From NCBI RefSeq assembly GCF_017833415.1, contig NZ_JAFICC010000010.1:62001-126000 (forward strand): a stretch of 64,000 bases of DNA, written 5' to 3'. Each line of letters starts with the position of its first letter. Within the stretch, counting starts at the first letter, position 1. The notes beneath the pieces are model-generated. The model worked only from the letters and a program-made list of their open reading frames with translations, searched no databases and had not been told where the DNA came from. The stretch is from Flavobacterium sp. 1355 (GTDB lineage Bacteria > Bacteroidota > Bacteroidia > Flavobacteriales > Flavobacteriaceae). The translations under genes were made by a program, and so were the position numbers. This document shows, piece after piece, positions 36,818 to 43,328 of this stretch.

Positions 36818-37679
36818 TTTTAGCCGATAAATAGACTCCAATCAAAATTATAAATGCACCAAAAAACTGAGTTCTCGTCAGCATTTCATTATCCAACAAT
36901 CCCCAGAAAAATGCTACTATCGGAATTAAATATGTTACTGATGTTGCAAATACCGGAGATGACATTTGTATTAGTTTAAAAAAGACAATGTTTGCAATTC
37001 CTGTTCCCAGAATCCCCAGGATCATGACAAAGAAAACAGAATGTTGGGCAGTCTCCAAATGCACTTTCTGACTAATATCAGTTGTACTTAAAATAATTAA
37101 GGCGGGAAGAAGCAATACAGTAAAATTTCCTGTTGTAATACTAACCGAATTCAAGTCTGATAAATATCTCTTTATTAAATTTACATTTATAGCATAACAA
37201 AGTGTAGCAATCACAACGAGAAGAACATAATAGTAATTTTGTCCGGGATGTGCAGATGCTCCGCTTAAGACTAACAACAGGCAGCCTATTAACCCAACAA
37301 AAACTCCCAGAACTTGTTTCTTCTGAAACTGAAGTCCAAAAAAGAGTATCCCTAAAATTAATGTATTTAAAGGAGTAAGCGAATTTAAAATCGCCACAAT
37401 TGAACTATCAACTTCTGTCTCTGCGATAGCAAAAAAATAGGCCGGAATACAGGTTCCGAAAACAGAAGTAAGAGCAACAAATTTCCATTGTTGCCGCGAG
37501 ATTTTTTTTAAACTTTTAAAACCTACGATTAGCAGAAACAAAGCAGCAAAAATAATCCTGAAAGAACCAACCTGGATTGCAGTTAAACCTACCAATCCTC
37601 TTTTTATAAGAATAAATGAACTTCCCCAAATCAGTGAAAGCACAAATAAATAAATCCATTTTAACTGTTTTGCATCCAT
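36792..37679 (-). CDS. EamA/DMT family inner membrane transporter
   Basis: 295-residue drug/metabolite transporter with about ten hydrophobic helices in two EamA repeats. Signatures are IYLFVLSLIWGSSFILIKRGL at the start, EVDSSIVAILNSLTPLNTLILGILFFG closing repeat one, and SSPVFATSVTYLIPIVAFFWGLLDNEMLTRTQFFGAFIILIGVYLS closing repeat two. Members export amino acids or other metabolites; the substrate cannot be assigned. It is a single gene, divergent from the HMA lipoprotein gene. Confidence 0.9.
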   Translation of the reverse strand: MDAKQLKWIYLFVLSLIWGSSFILIKRGLVGLTAIQVGSFRIIFAALFLLIVGFKSLKKISRQQWKFVALTSVFGTCIPAYFFAIAETEVDSSIVAILNSLTPLNTLILGILFFGLQFQKKQVLGVFVGLIGCLLLVLSGASAHPGQNYYYVLLVVIATLCYAINVNLIKRYLSDLNSVSITTGNFTVLLLPALIILSTTDISQKVHLETAQHSVFFVMILGILGTGIANIVFFKLIQMSSPVFATSVTYLIPIVAFFWGLLDNEMLTRTQFFGAFIILIGVYLSAKKEKALPKS

Positions 37680-37737
37680 GAGCTTTGTTTTACTGCAAAT
37701 TTGTACTATTTTTATGAACTGACCGCTGGTTTTTTAT

Positions 37738-37745
37738 TAATTTTG
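37738..37745 (+). promoter_or_regulatory. Candidate -7 box of the HMA lipoprotein gene
   Basis: TAATTTTG matches TANNTTTG exactly, 36 bp before the ATG at 37781. No clear -33 TTG. Confidence 0.45.
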
Positions 37746-37780
37746 CAAGAAAGTTAATAGCAATTTAAAACTTATATATA

Positions 37781-38158
37781 ATGAAAATTTCAAAAATCTT
37801 AATCGCTGCAACAATCGCTGGCTTAGTATTCGTTGGCTGCAAAAAAGAAGAAGATAAAAGCCTTCAGGTTGTAAATGCAGAAAAAAACACTCCGAAAGAA
37901 CACAAACCAATTGCTGCTGAAAATCTTCAAACTGCAAGTTTTACCATAGACGGAATGACTTGTGCTGTTGGATGTGCAAAAACGATAGAAGAAGAATTAA
38001 CAAATCTGGAGGGAGTTGATAAGGCAACTGTTGATTTTGATAAAAAAACGGCAACAGTTACATTTGATAAAACGATTCAAAACCCGGAAAATCTAACGAA
38101 AGTAGTTCAGAAAACCGGAGACGGAAAAACATATAAGGTTTCGAATATGAAATCATAA
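37781..38158 (+). CDS. Lipoprotein with heavy-metal-associated (HMA) domain
   Basis: 125-residue lipoprotein: signal peptide with Cys20 (GLVFVGC), a short linker, then one HMA ferredoxin-like domain (about 51-122). The metal loop reads GMTCAVGCAKTIEEEL, with Cys61 and Cys65 spaced CxxxC instead of the classical CxxC of CopZ-type domains. It probably binds copper or another soft metal in the periplasm as a chaperone or buffer. No transporter or metal regulator is adjacent, so metal identity is unknown. A terminator shared with gldD follows. Confidence 0.88.
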   Translation: MKISKILIAATIAGLVFVGCKKEEDKSLQVVNAEKNTPKEHKPIAAENLQTASFTIDGMTCAVGCAKTIEEELTNLEGVDKATVDFDKKTATVTFDKTIQNPENLTKVVQKTGDGKTYKVSNMKS

Positions 38159-38172
38159 TTAAACTGACATAA

Positions 38173-38202
38173 AAAAAAGCATCCGACGGGATGCTTTTTT
38201 TT
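38173..38202. terminator. Bidirectional terminator
   Basis: Perfect 12-bp arms (AAAAAAGCATCC / GGATGCTTTTTT) with loop GACG, between the convergent HMA and gldD genes. A/T runs on both sides allow use in both directions. Confidence 0.9.
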
Positions 38203-38220
38203 ATGTTATTTATTTGAGAA

Positions 38221-38781
38221 TTACTTCCACTTTAACGTTTCCATTAACTGTCGCATATCATTTTTGATGTAACTAGCTGCAGGCATAATAGAATCAAAAT
38301 TGGGTTTAGCATAAAAGTAAACCGATCCTGTTATAAAATGCTTTGTACTGTCTGTCACATAAAATTGTGAGTTAGTAGCCGCATTTCCATCTACCTGATA
38401 AAACATGCCGTAAACCTTTTTTTCAGGGTTTAAATAAGGCTGTTCTAAAATATCATCGGCTTTGATAACATGCTCATACGTTAGTTTTTGAGCATCTTTC
38501 AATAATTTTTCAATGTTATTGTTTACAGGTTTATAGGTAAGGTAAATTGTTGCTTTCATTTTAGGATAGGTTATAGCAAACCCACAATTTTTTTCCCCTT
38601 TAATCACAGCACCTTCGTTCATTTGAAAAGTAAAAGGACAATTGTTTTCAAAGTTAACATAAGTTGCTTCCGGATAATCTAAACGCAGATAACTTGACGG
38701 CTTAGGCAAAACATCTTTTTTACAACTTAAAAGTGTAAATATTAGCAAAACGATGGTTGTCGAAATTATTTTTTTAAGCAT
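38221..38781 (-). CDS. gldD: Gliding motility lipoprotein GldD
   Basis: 186-residue lipoprotein needed for gliding in Flavobacterium. The lipobox ends LLSC (Cys20). The sequence PKPSSYLRLDYPEATYVNFENNCPFTFQMN and the C-terminal SIMPAASYIKNDMRQLMETLKW are characteristic of GldD. Its biochemical role is unknown. It starts 1 bp after the gldE stop, so the two are translationally linked, in the order ssb-gldE-gldD. Confidence 0.93.
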   Translation of the reverse strand: MLKKIISTTIVLLIFTLLSCKKDVLPKPSSYLRLDYPEATYVNFENNCPFTFQMNEGAVIKGEKNCGFAITYPKMKATIYLTYKPVNNNIEKLLKDAQKLTYEHVIKADDILEQPYLNPEKKVYGMFYQVDGNAATNSQFYVTDSTKHFITGSVYFYAKPNFDSIMPAASYIKNDMRQLMETLKWK

Positions 38782-38782
38782 T

Positions 38783-40078
38783 TTATTCTAATGTTACTTT
38801 TATTTGTTTTACACGTTTATTATCCACTGCCTCAATTGTAAAAACACAATTTTCAAAAGTTATTTTTTGATCTTTTTTGGGAAAATTACCAAGGATTTCC
38901 AAAATAAAACCAGCCAGTGTCTCTGCTTCGCCTTTTTGTGTTTCAAAAATATCCTCATCGACTTCGACAATTCTGTAAAAATCCTTTAGGTTAATTTTGC
39001 CTTCAAACAGAAAGTTTTTTTCATCAATTTGAGAAAAATTCAGATTTTCATCATCAAATTCATCACTTATATCTCCCACAATCTCTTCTATAACATCTTC
39101 CAGAGAAACCAAACCAGATGTCCCTCCATATTCATCAACTACAATTGCCAAATGACTTTTAAGGCTCTGAAAATCCTTCAAAAGATTATCAAGTTTTTTA
39201 TTTTCAGGAACAAAAAAAGCTTCTCTGATTAATGATGTCCATTCGAACTCCTTTTTATCAATGTGCGGAAGCAAATCCTTAACAAACAAAACCCCTTCTA
39301 TCTGGTCAATATTGTCTTTGTATACCGGAATTCTTGAAAATCCTTTTTCGATAATTTTTACACAAATGGCTTCAAAAGATTCTGAAATTTCCAAAGCAAA
39401 GATATCAATCCTCGGACTCATAACCTGTTTGGTATCTGTGTTCCCAAAAGAAACGATTCCTTCCAGAATTTTTTGCTCGTCTGTAGATGTTCCATCAGAA
39501 TCGGTAAGCTCTAATGCTTGTGACAACTGATTTATCGAAAAATTATTTTTCTGTTTCCCCAGCTTATTTTGCAAATATAGGTTAAGACTGCGCATAGGCA
39601 AACTTACAGGCGAAAGTAATTTATCTAAAAAGGATATTGGATATGCTACCCATTTTGCAAATTTTATGTTGTTACGGCTTGCGTATACTTTTGGTAAAAC
39701 TTCTCCAAATAATAAAATCAAAAAGGTTACTACACTTACTTCGAGAATAAATTTTAAGGCGGGAGAATTTACATTAGAAAAAATATTTTGCCCAATAAAT
39801 GAAAACAAAATAACCACTCCTATGTTTAAAAAATTATTGGCTACCAATAATGTCGCTAAAAGTTTTTTGGGCCTGTCTAAAAGTTTAGAAATGATTTTTC
39901 CTTTAGAACTGTTTTCGTGAAGAGTATCATCAATATTTTTTTGTGATAAAGAGAAAAGTGCTACTTCTGCACCAGACACAATTGCTGAAAGAAACAGCAA
40001 AATAAATATTCCGACAAAACCAATTAGTAAATTGATGTCTAAATTTGTACTAAAAAGTAAACTGGGCTCCGGGTCCAA
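38783..40078 (-). CDS. gldE: Gliding motility-associated protein GldE (CorC/HlyC-like CBS protein)
   Basis: 431-residue membrane protein. A CNNM-type transmembrane domain (about residues 15-190, with IVSGAEVALFSLS) is followed by paired CBS domains (about 210-335; VMSPRIDIFALEIS, VVDEYGGTSGLVSLEDVIEEIVGDISDEFD) and a CorC/HlyC transporter-associated domain at the C-terminus. CNNM/CorC relatives handle magnesium or cobalt efflux. GldE is linked to GldD genetically in F. johnsoniae (recalled). The start appears to be TTG at 40078, because no in-frame ATG occurs before the first membrane helix. It follows ssb by 23 bp. Confidence 0.9.
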   Translation of the reverse strand: MDPEPSLLFSTNLDINLLIGFVGIFILLFLSAIVSGAEVALFSLSQKNIDDTLHENSSKGKIISKLLDRPKKLLATLLVANNFLNIGVVILFSFIGQNIFSNVNSPALKFILEVSVVTFLILLFGEVLPKVYASRNNIKFAKWVAYPISFLDKLLSPVSLPMRSLNLYLQNKLGKQKNNFSINQLSQALELTDSDGTSTDEQKILEGIVSFGNTDTKQVMSPRIDIFALEISESFEAICVKIIEKGFSRIPVYKDNIDQIEGVLFVKDLLPHIDKKEFEWTSLIREAFFVPENKKLDNLLKDFQSLKSHLAIVVDEYGGTSGLVSLEDVIEEIVGDISDEFDDENLNFSQIDEKNFLFEGKINLKDFYRIVEVDEDIFETQKGEAETLAGFILEILGNFPKKDQKITFENCVFTIEAVDNKRVKQIKVTLE

Positions 40079-40101
40079 ACTGAAAAAAATTAGTTAAACA
40101 A

Positions 40102-40542
40102 TCAAAAAGGCAAATCGTTTATAGGCAAGCCTTCATTATTGGTTTCAAAGTTAGTGTTTTTTCCTGATTCTGATTCAGAATTCGGCTTATGACCTGTAGT
40201 TTCTTTTTTGGTGGTCAGGAAAGTAAATTCCGTAACCTGAATTTCGGTTGTGTATTTTGTCACACCGTCTTCTCCTTGCCATTGGCGGGATTTTATTCTA
40301 CCTTCGACATAGATTTTATCTCCTTTAGAAAGATATTTTTCACAAATTTCAGCAGCTTTGTTTCGCACAACAAGGTTATGCCATTCTGTAGAAGTTATTT
40401 TTTCATTAGTGGTTTTGTTAATATAAACTTCATTAGTTGCCAACTGAAAACGTCCGATGCAGTTCCCTCCATCAAAATAATGCATTTTTACATCATCGCC
40501 CAAATGGCCAATGAGCATCACTTTATTTAATGTTCCGTTCAT
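40102..40542 (-). CDS. ssb: Single-stranded DNA-binding protein
   Basis: 146-residue SSB: OB-fold domain (residues 1-105; MNGTLNKVMLIGHLGDDVKMHYFDGGNCIGRFQLATNE, EWHNLVV, YVEGRIKSRQWQ), a polar linker, and the conserved acidic tip ending NDLPF that recruits repair and replication proteins. I chose the ATG at 40542; an upstream TTG at 40566 lies inside the -7 promoter box. First gene of the ssb-gldE-gldD operon. Confidence 0.95.
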   Translation of the reverse strand: MNGTLNKVMLIGHLGDDVKMHYFDGGNCIGRFQLATNEVYINKTTNEKITSTEWHNLVVRNKAAEICEKYLSKGDKIYVEGRIKSRQWQGEDGVTKYTTEIQVTEFTFLTTKKETTGHKPNSESESGKNTNFETNNEGLPINDLPF

Positions 40543-40563
40543 AGTTTTTGGTGATATTTCTAT

Positions 40564-40571
40564 CAAAGATA
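40564..40571 (-). promoter_or_regulatory. ssb -7 box
   Basis: TATCTTTG on the minus strand, an exact TANNTTTG match, 22 bp before the ssb ATG. No good -33 TTG at 17-23 bases. It decides the ssb start in favour of 40542. Confidence 0.55.
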
Positions 40572-40734
40572 CATTTTTTTAGCAATTTATTTCCTGCTTT
40601 TCGAAAATTTATAAATCGATATAGTAAAAATGATTGTTTTTTAAATCATTGTCAATATTTGCTTTTTATTTTTCATTAATCATAACTTTAAAATAAAGAA
40701 ACATAAATTTTACAATAGAATTTGATGAAAAATT

Positions 40735-40763
40735 TTGTTAAATTAAATAATAATGTATTTTTG
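40735..40763 (+). promoter_or_regulatory. Promoter of the DUF2085 gene, suggesting a leaderless transcript
   Basis: TTG (40735-40737), 18 bases, TATTTTTG (40756-40763): a full consensus match. The probable start codon is at 40768, so transcription would begin at or next to the ATG. Confidence 0.6.
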
Positions 40764-40767
40764 GTTT

Positions 40768-41106
40768 ATGATAAAAATAGAATTTGTTAGTTGTCATAAA
40801 CTACCCGAAAGATCTTTTTTCTACAAAGGAAAGCAATTTCCTTTTTGTGCCAGATGTACTGGTATTTATGTAGGATATTTTATTTTCATACCACTTTTGT
40901 GGTTTATGAAAATTGATATTTATTGGGCTTTGTTGGCTGTTTTGCCAACAATAATTGACGGGCTTACACAAGCTTATTGCAACAGAGAAAGCAATAATCT
41001 CCTTCGTTTTGCTTCTGGTATCCTTGCAGGTTACGGACTTGCCGGCATCTCAGATTTTATTGCATACTGGATTGTATTTTTTTTCAAATACCTAATTTTT
41101 AATTAA
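40768..41106 (+). CDS. DUF2085 small membrane protein
   Basis: 112-residue membrane protein of the DUF2085 family, function unknown. The family motif is clear: [30 protein letters not shown], with Cys residues in CHxxPxRSF and FCARCTG that look like a metal or redox site at the membrane face. Three hydrophobic helices follow, with a conserved [21 protein letters not shown] between them. I prefer the ATG at 40768; an ATG at 40753 overlaps the promoter. The next small membrane gene lies 22 bp downstream, so they are probably co-transcribed. Confidence 0.85.
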   Translation: MIKIEFVSCHKLPERSFFYKGKQFPFCARCTGIYVGYFIFIPLLWFMKIDIYWALLAVLPTIIDGLTQAYCNRESNNLLRFASGILAGYGLAGISDFIAYWIVFFFKYLIFN

Positions 41107-41128
41107 CAACTAAATAAATATAATAACT

Positions 41129-41368
41129 ATGTCTGAAGAAAACTCAAAATTTGATGAATTTGAAAACAGAAATGACAATTCTCAAGAAGATTTAAGCACT
41201 GGGTTAAAAGTGTTATCATTCTGTATCCCATTAGCAGGAGCAATCATTTACTTTGTAAAAAAGAATGATCAGCCTGTTGCCGCTAAATCTGCCTGTAATA
41301 TGGCCTTAATAGGTTTTGCAGTTGGTATTGTTGTTCGAATTATTCAATATGCTACAATGGGTGCATAA
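41129..41368 (+). CDS. Small two-helix membrane protein
   Basis: 79 residues: a polar, acidic N-terminus (about 1-25, Asn/Glu/Asp-rich), then two hydrophobic helices (about 26-44 and 55-75) separated by YFVKKNDQPVAAKSACN. The pattern GLKVLSFCIPLAGAIIYFVKKNDQPVAAKSACNMALIG is shared with small membrane modules found in many bacteria, sometimes after a zinc ribbon, which is absent here. Function unknown. It appears to share a transcript with the DUF2085 gene and ends at a strong terminator. Confidence 0.8.
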   Translation: MSEENSKFDEFENRNDNSQEDLSTGLKVLSFCIPLAGAIIYFVKKNDQPVAAKSACNMALIGFAVGIVVRIIQYATMGA

Positions 41369-41373
41369 ATTAC

Positions 41374-41403
41374 AAAAGGCTTCTTATCAGAAGCCTTTTT
41401 TTA
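41374..41403. terminator. Terminator between the small membrane gene and mutY
   Basis: Perfect 11-bp arms (AAAAGGCTTCT / AGAAGCCTTTT), loop TATC, followed by T. It reaches the last codon of the convergent mutY gene. Confidence 0.88.
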
Positions 41404-42465
41404 TAGTTTTTCTATAAAATTATAAATCACAATAGGAAAAGGCAATGTTTTTAAATCATTGATATCAATACCTCCTTTAATTATTTCCTTAACTCTGATT
41501 TTCCAGAACTGGATATGCAAATGCTGATGGGATAACTTATGAATTACTGTTGCATGACTATACTCTTCTATACCTATAATAGTATAATCAGAAAAAATAT
41601 CATCTTGTACCGCTTTAGAAACAAAATCAAAATCAACAATTTCCTGGGTTTCAAAAAGAGGAAATTCGTATAGATTATGCCAGATCCCTTTTGCTTCTCT
41701 TTTTTGGACTACTGTATTCCCCAAAACATCTTCTAAAACAAAATAATTAAAAAATCTATTTGTGACTTTTGTCTTTTTGGATTTTACCGGCAAAGTATTT
41801 ACCTTCTTCTTTTGAAGAGCCGCACAACTATCATTAAAAACGCAAATTTTACAATCAGGACTTTTAGGCACGCATTGCAAAGCACCAAACTCCATGATAG
41901 CCTGATTAAAAATCGCTGGATTAGCCTCGCTCGGTTCGGCTCCGCCTCGAGTTCCTTTTGGCATTAATTCGTATGCAAGTTCCGTAAATTCTTTTTTTGT
42001 AGCCGGAAGCGTTATATCGGATTCGATATCAAAGTAGCGGGAAAGCACCCGAAATACATTTCCATCTACAACAGGCACGGCTTCATTATAAGAAAAAGAT
42101 GCAATAGCAGCAGCTGTATATTCCCCTACTCCTTTTAATTTTAGCAAGTCCTTATATGTAGGAGGAAAAACACCATTTAACTCATTTGCTACATATTGGG
42201 CTGTTTTATGCAAATTTCGGGCACGGGAATAATACCCTAATCCCTGCCAAAGTTTTAAAACCTGTTCTTCATTGGCATTTGCCAGGTCAAACACGGTAGG
42301 AAATTCCTTCGTAAACGAAAAAAAATAGGGCATTCCTTGTGCTACTCGCGTCTGTTGTAACATAATTTCTGAGAGCCAAATTAGGTACGGATTGGTAGTA
42401 TTCCTCCAAGGCAAATCACGTTTGTTTTGTAAATACCATTTTATCAATTGGTTATGAAAAATCAT
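41401..42465 (-). CDS. mutY: A/G-specific adenine glycosylase
   Basis: 354-residue base-excision repair enzyme that removes adenine opposite 8-oxoguanine. The N-terminal part has NKRDLPWRNTTNPYLIWLSEIMLQQTRV, the helix-hairpin-helix LKGVGEYTAAAIASF and the catalytic Asp in VPVVDGNVFRV. The [4Fe-4S] cluster Cys ligands are in CVPKSPDCKICVFNDSC, and a NUDIX-like 8-oxoG-recognition domain follows (about 225-354). I chose the ATG at 42465; an in-frame TTG at 42486 lies inside the -7 box. Just before the FeS region the chain contains RGGAEPSEA, encoded by GC-rich DNA, which looks like a small in-frame insertion (see findings). Confidence 0.94.
   Translation of the reverse strand: MIFHNQLIKWYLQNKRDLPWRNTTNPYLIWLSEIMLQQTRVAQGMPYFFSFTKEFPTVFDLANANEEQVLKLWQGLGYYSRARNLHKTAQYVANELNGVFPPTYKDLLKLKGVGEYTAAAIASFSYNEAVPVVDGNVFRVLSRYFDIESDITLPATKKEFTELAYELMPKGTRGGAEPSEANPAIFNQAIMEFGALQCVPKSPDCKICVFNDSCAALQKKKVNTLPVKSKKTKVTNRFFNYFVLEDVLGNTVVQKREAKGIWHNLYEFPLFETQEIVDFDFVSKAVQDDIFSDYTIIGIEEYSHATVIHKLSHQHLHIQFWKIRVKEIIKGGIDINDLKTLPFPIVIYNFIEKL
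41924..41953. repeat. GC-rich putative palindromic insertion within mutY
   Basis: About 30 bp with roughly 70% G+C inside an AT-rich gene. Plus-strand blocks GCCTCGCTCGG and GGCTCCGCCTCGAG surround TTC. Minus-strand arms CTCG..CGG and CCG..CGAG can pair imperfectly. It adds about ten residues (TRGGAEPSEA) without breaking the frame. From memory, MutY homologues run directly from MPK to NPAxFNQA. Confidence 0.5.
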
Positions 42466-42483
42466 AGAAAAATTCTTAGAATA

Positions 42484-42491
42484 CAAAAGTA
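42484..42491 (-). promoter_or_regulatory. mutY -7 box
   Basis: TACTTTTG on the minus strand matches TANNTTTG exactly, 18 bp before the mutY ATG at 42465. No strong -33 element. Confidence 0.5.
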
Positions 42492-42524
42492 AATCTTTAT
42501 GTAATTAAAATTTAACGAATTAGC

Positions 42525-42556
42525 TTGATTAATTATTTTTTTAATTCCTATATTTG
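42525..42556 (+). promoter_or_regulatory. hup promoter
   Basis: TTG (42525-42527), 21 bases, TATATTTG (42549-42556): full consensus within the accepted 17-23 spacing, 49 bp before the HU start codon. Confidence 0.7.
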
Positions 42557-42605
42557 CAAACTCAAAAAAATAGTACATCATTTATAAAATAAAATAGGAA
42601 AGAAA

Positions 42606-42896
42606 ATGACGAAAGCAGACATCGTAGCGAAAATTTCAGAGAAACTTGGTCTTGAAAAAGGAGACGTTCAAGCAACAGTAGAAAGTTTCATGGAAGAAGT
42701 TAAAATTTCATTAGAAACTGGTGACAATGTTTACCTAAGAGGTTTCGGTAGTTTTATCGTAAAAACAAGAGCTGAAAAAACAGGTAGAAACATTTCTAAA
42801 AACACTACTATCAAAATTCCAGCACACAACATTCCTGCTTTTAAACCTGCAAAAGTATTTGTAGAAGGGGTTAAAACAAACAACGAAGCAAAATAA
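42606..42896 (+). CDS. hup: HU/IHF family DNA-binding protein
   Basis: 96-residue nucleoid protein that bends and compacts DNA as a dimer. It starts MTKADIVAKISEKLGLEKGDVQATVESFMEEVKISLETGDNVYLRGFGSF. The beta-arm region is KTRAEKTGRNISKNTTIKIPAHNIPAFKPAK, with the conserved GRNP-like segment changed to GRNISKNT, typical of Bacteroidota HU. It is followed closely by the 30-residue basic protein gene, so the two are probably co-transcribed. Confidence 0.94.
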   Translation: MTKADIVAKISEKLGLEKGDVQATVESFMEEVKISLETGDNVYLRGFGSFIVKTRAEKTGRNISKNTTIKIPAHNIPAFKPAKVFVEGVKTNNEAK

Positions 42897-42927
42897 TACT
42901 ATTAATTAATTATAAAATCGACACGAT

Positions 42928-43020
42928 ATGCCAAGTGGTAAAAAAAGAAAGAGACATAAGGTAGCTACTCACAAAAGAAAGAAAAGAGCGAGAGCTAACC
43001 GTCACAAAAAGAAAAAGTAG
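42928..43020 (+). CDS. 30-residue highly basic protein, AURKAIP1/COX24-like (possible ribosomal protein)
   Basis: A very short gene, ATG at 42928 to TAG at 43018-43020, encoding MPSGKKRKRHKVATHKRKKR followed by ARANRHKKKK. More than half of the residues are Lys, Arg or His, and there are no acidic residues. Such a composition suggests RNA binding. I recall near-identical small proteins across Bacteroidota annotated as AURKAIP1/COX24-domain proteins, the family of mitochondrial mS38 and mycobacterial bS22. It lies 31 bp after hup and ends directly at a terminator, which supports a real transcribed gene. The ribosomal role is inference. Confidence 0.75.
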   Translation: MPSGKKRKRHKVATHKRKKRARANRHKKKK

Positions 43021-43046
43021 TTTTAAACTACTTTTTTCTTTTTAAC
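43012..43046 (+). terminator. Terminator of hup and the small basic gene
   Basis: Arms AAAAAGTAGTTT / AAACTACTTTTT immediately at the stop codon, followed by a T-rich run. Confidence 0.8.
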
Positions 43047-43328
43047 GTTCATTGAAATTTGGGAAATTTCAAAAATTCCAAAAAATAAAATCCAAAATCC
43101 AAAAATTAAGAAACAATTTTGATTCAATTGGAATTTGGAATTTAAAAATTGAAATTTAAACTTTCCCTCCCGGGTTCAATACCTGTTAAAAATATTGTTT
43201 AATCCATCTGTAGATAAGATTTTAGATCTTAGACCCGATTGCTATCGGGATAGATTTTTAGATTTTTTTAATCTATTTTTCTATTCTCTATATTCTATTT
43301 TCTGAAAAAACAGATAAAAATTTACAGT
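43047..43328. other. Gene-free stretch before rng with short repeats
   Basis: About 280 bp without a gene. It is AT-rich with many GGAATTT/AAATTCC units. It contains TTGGAATTTGGAATTTAA (43128-43145), identical to the complement of 31979-31996, and a small hairpin CCCGAT..ATCGGG near 43233-43250 of a kind common in Flavobacterium. No promoter for rng is obvious. Confidence 0.5.
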
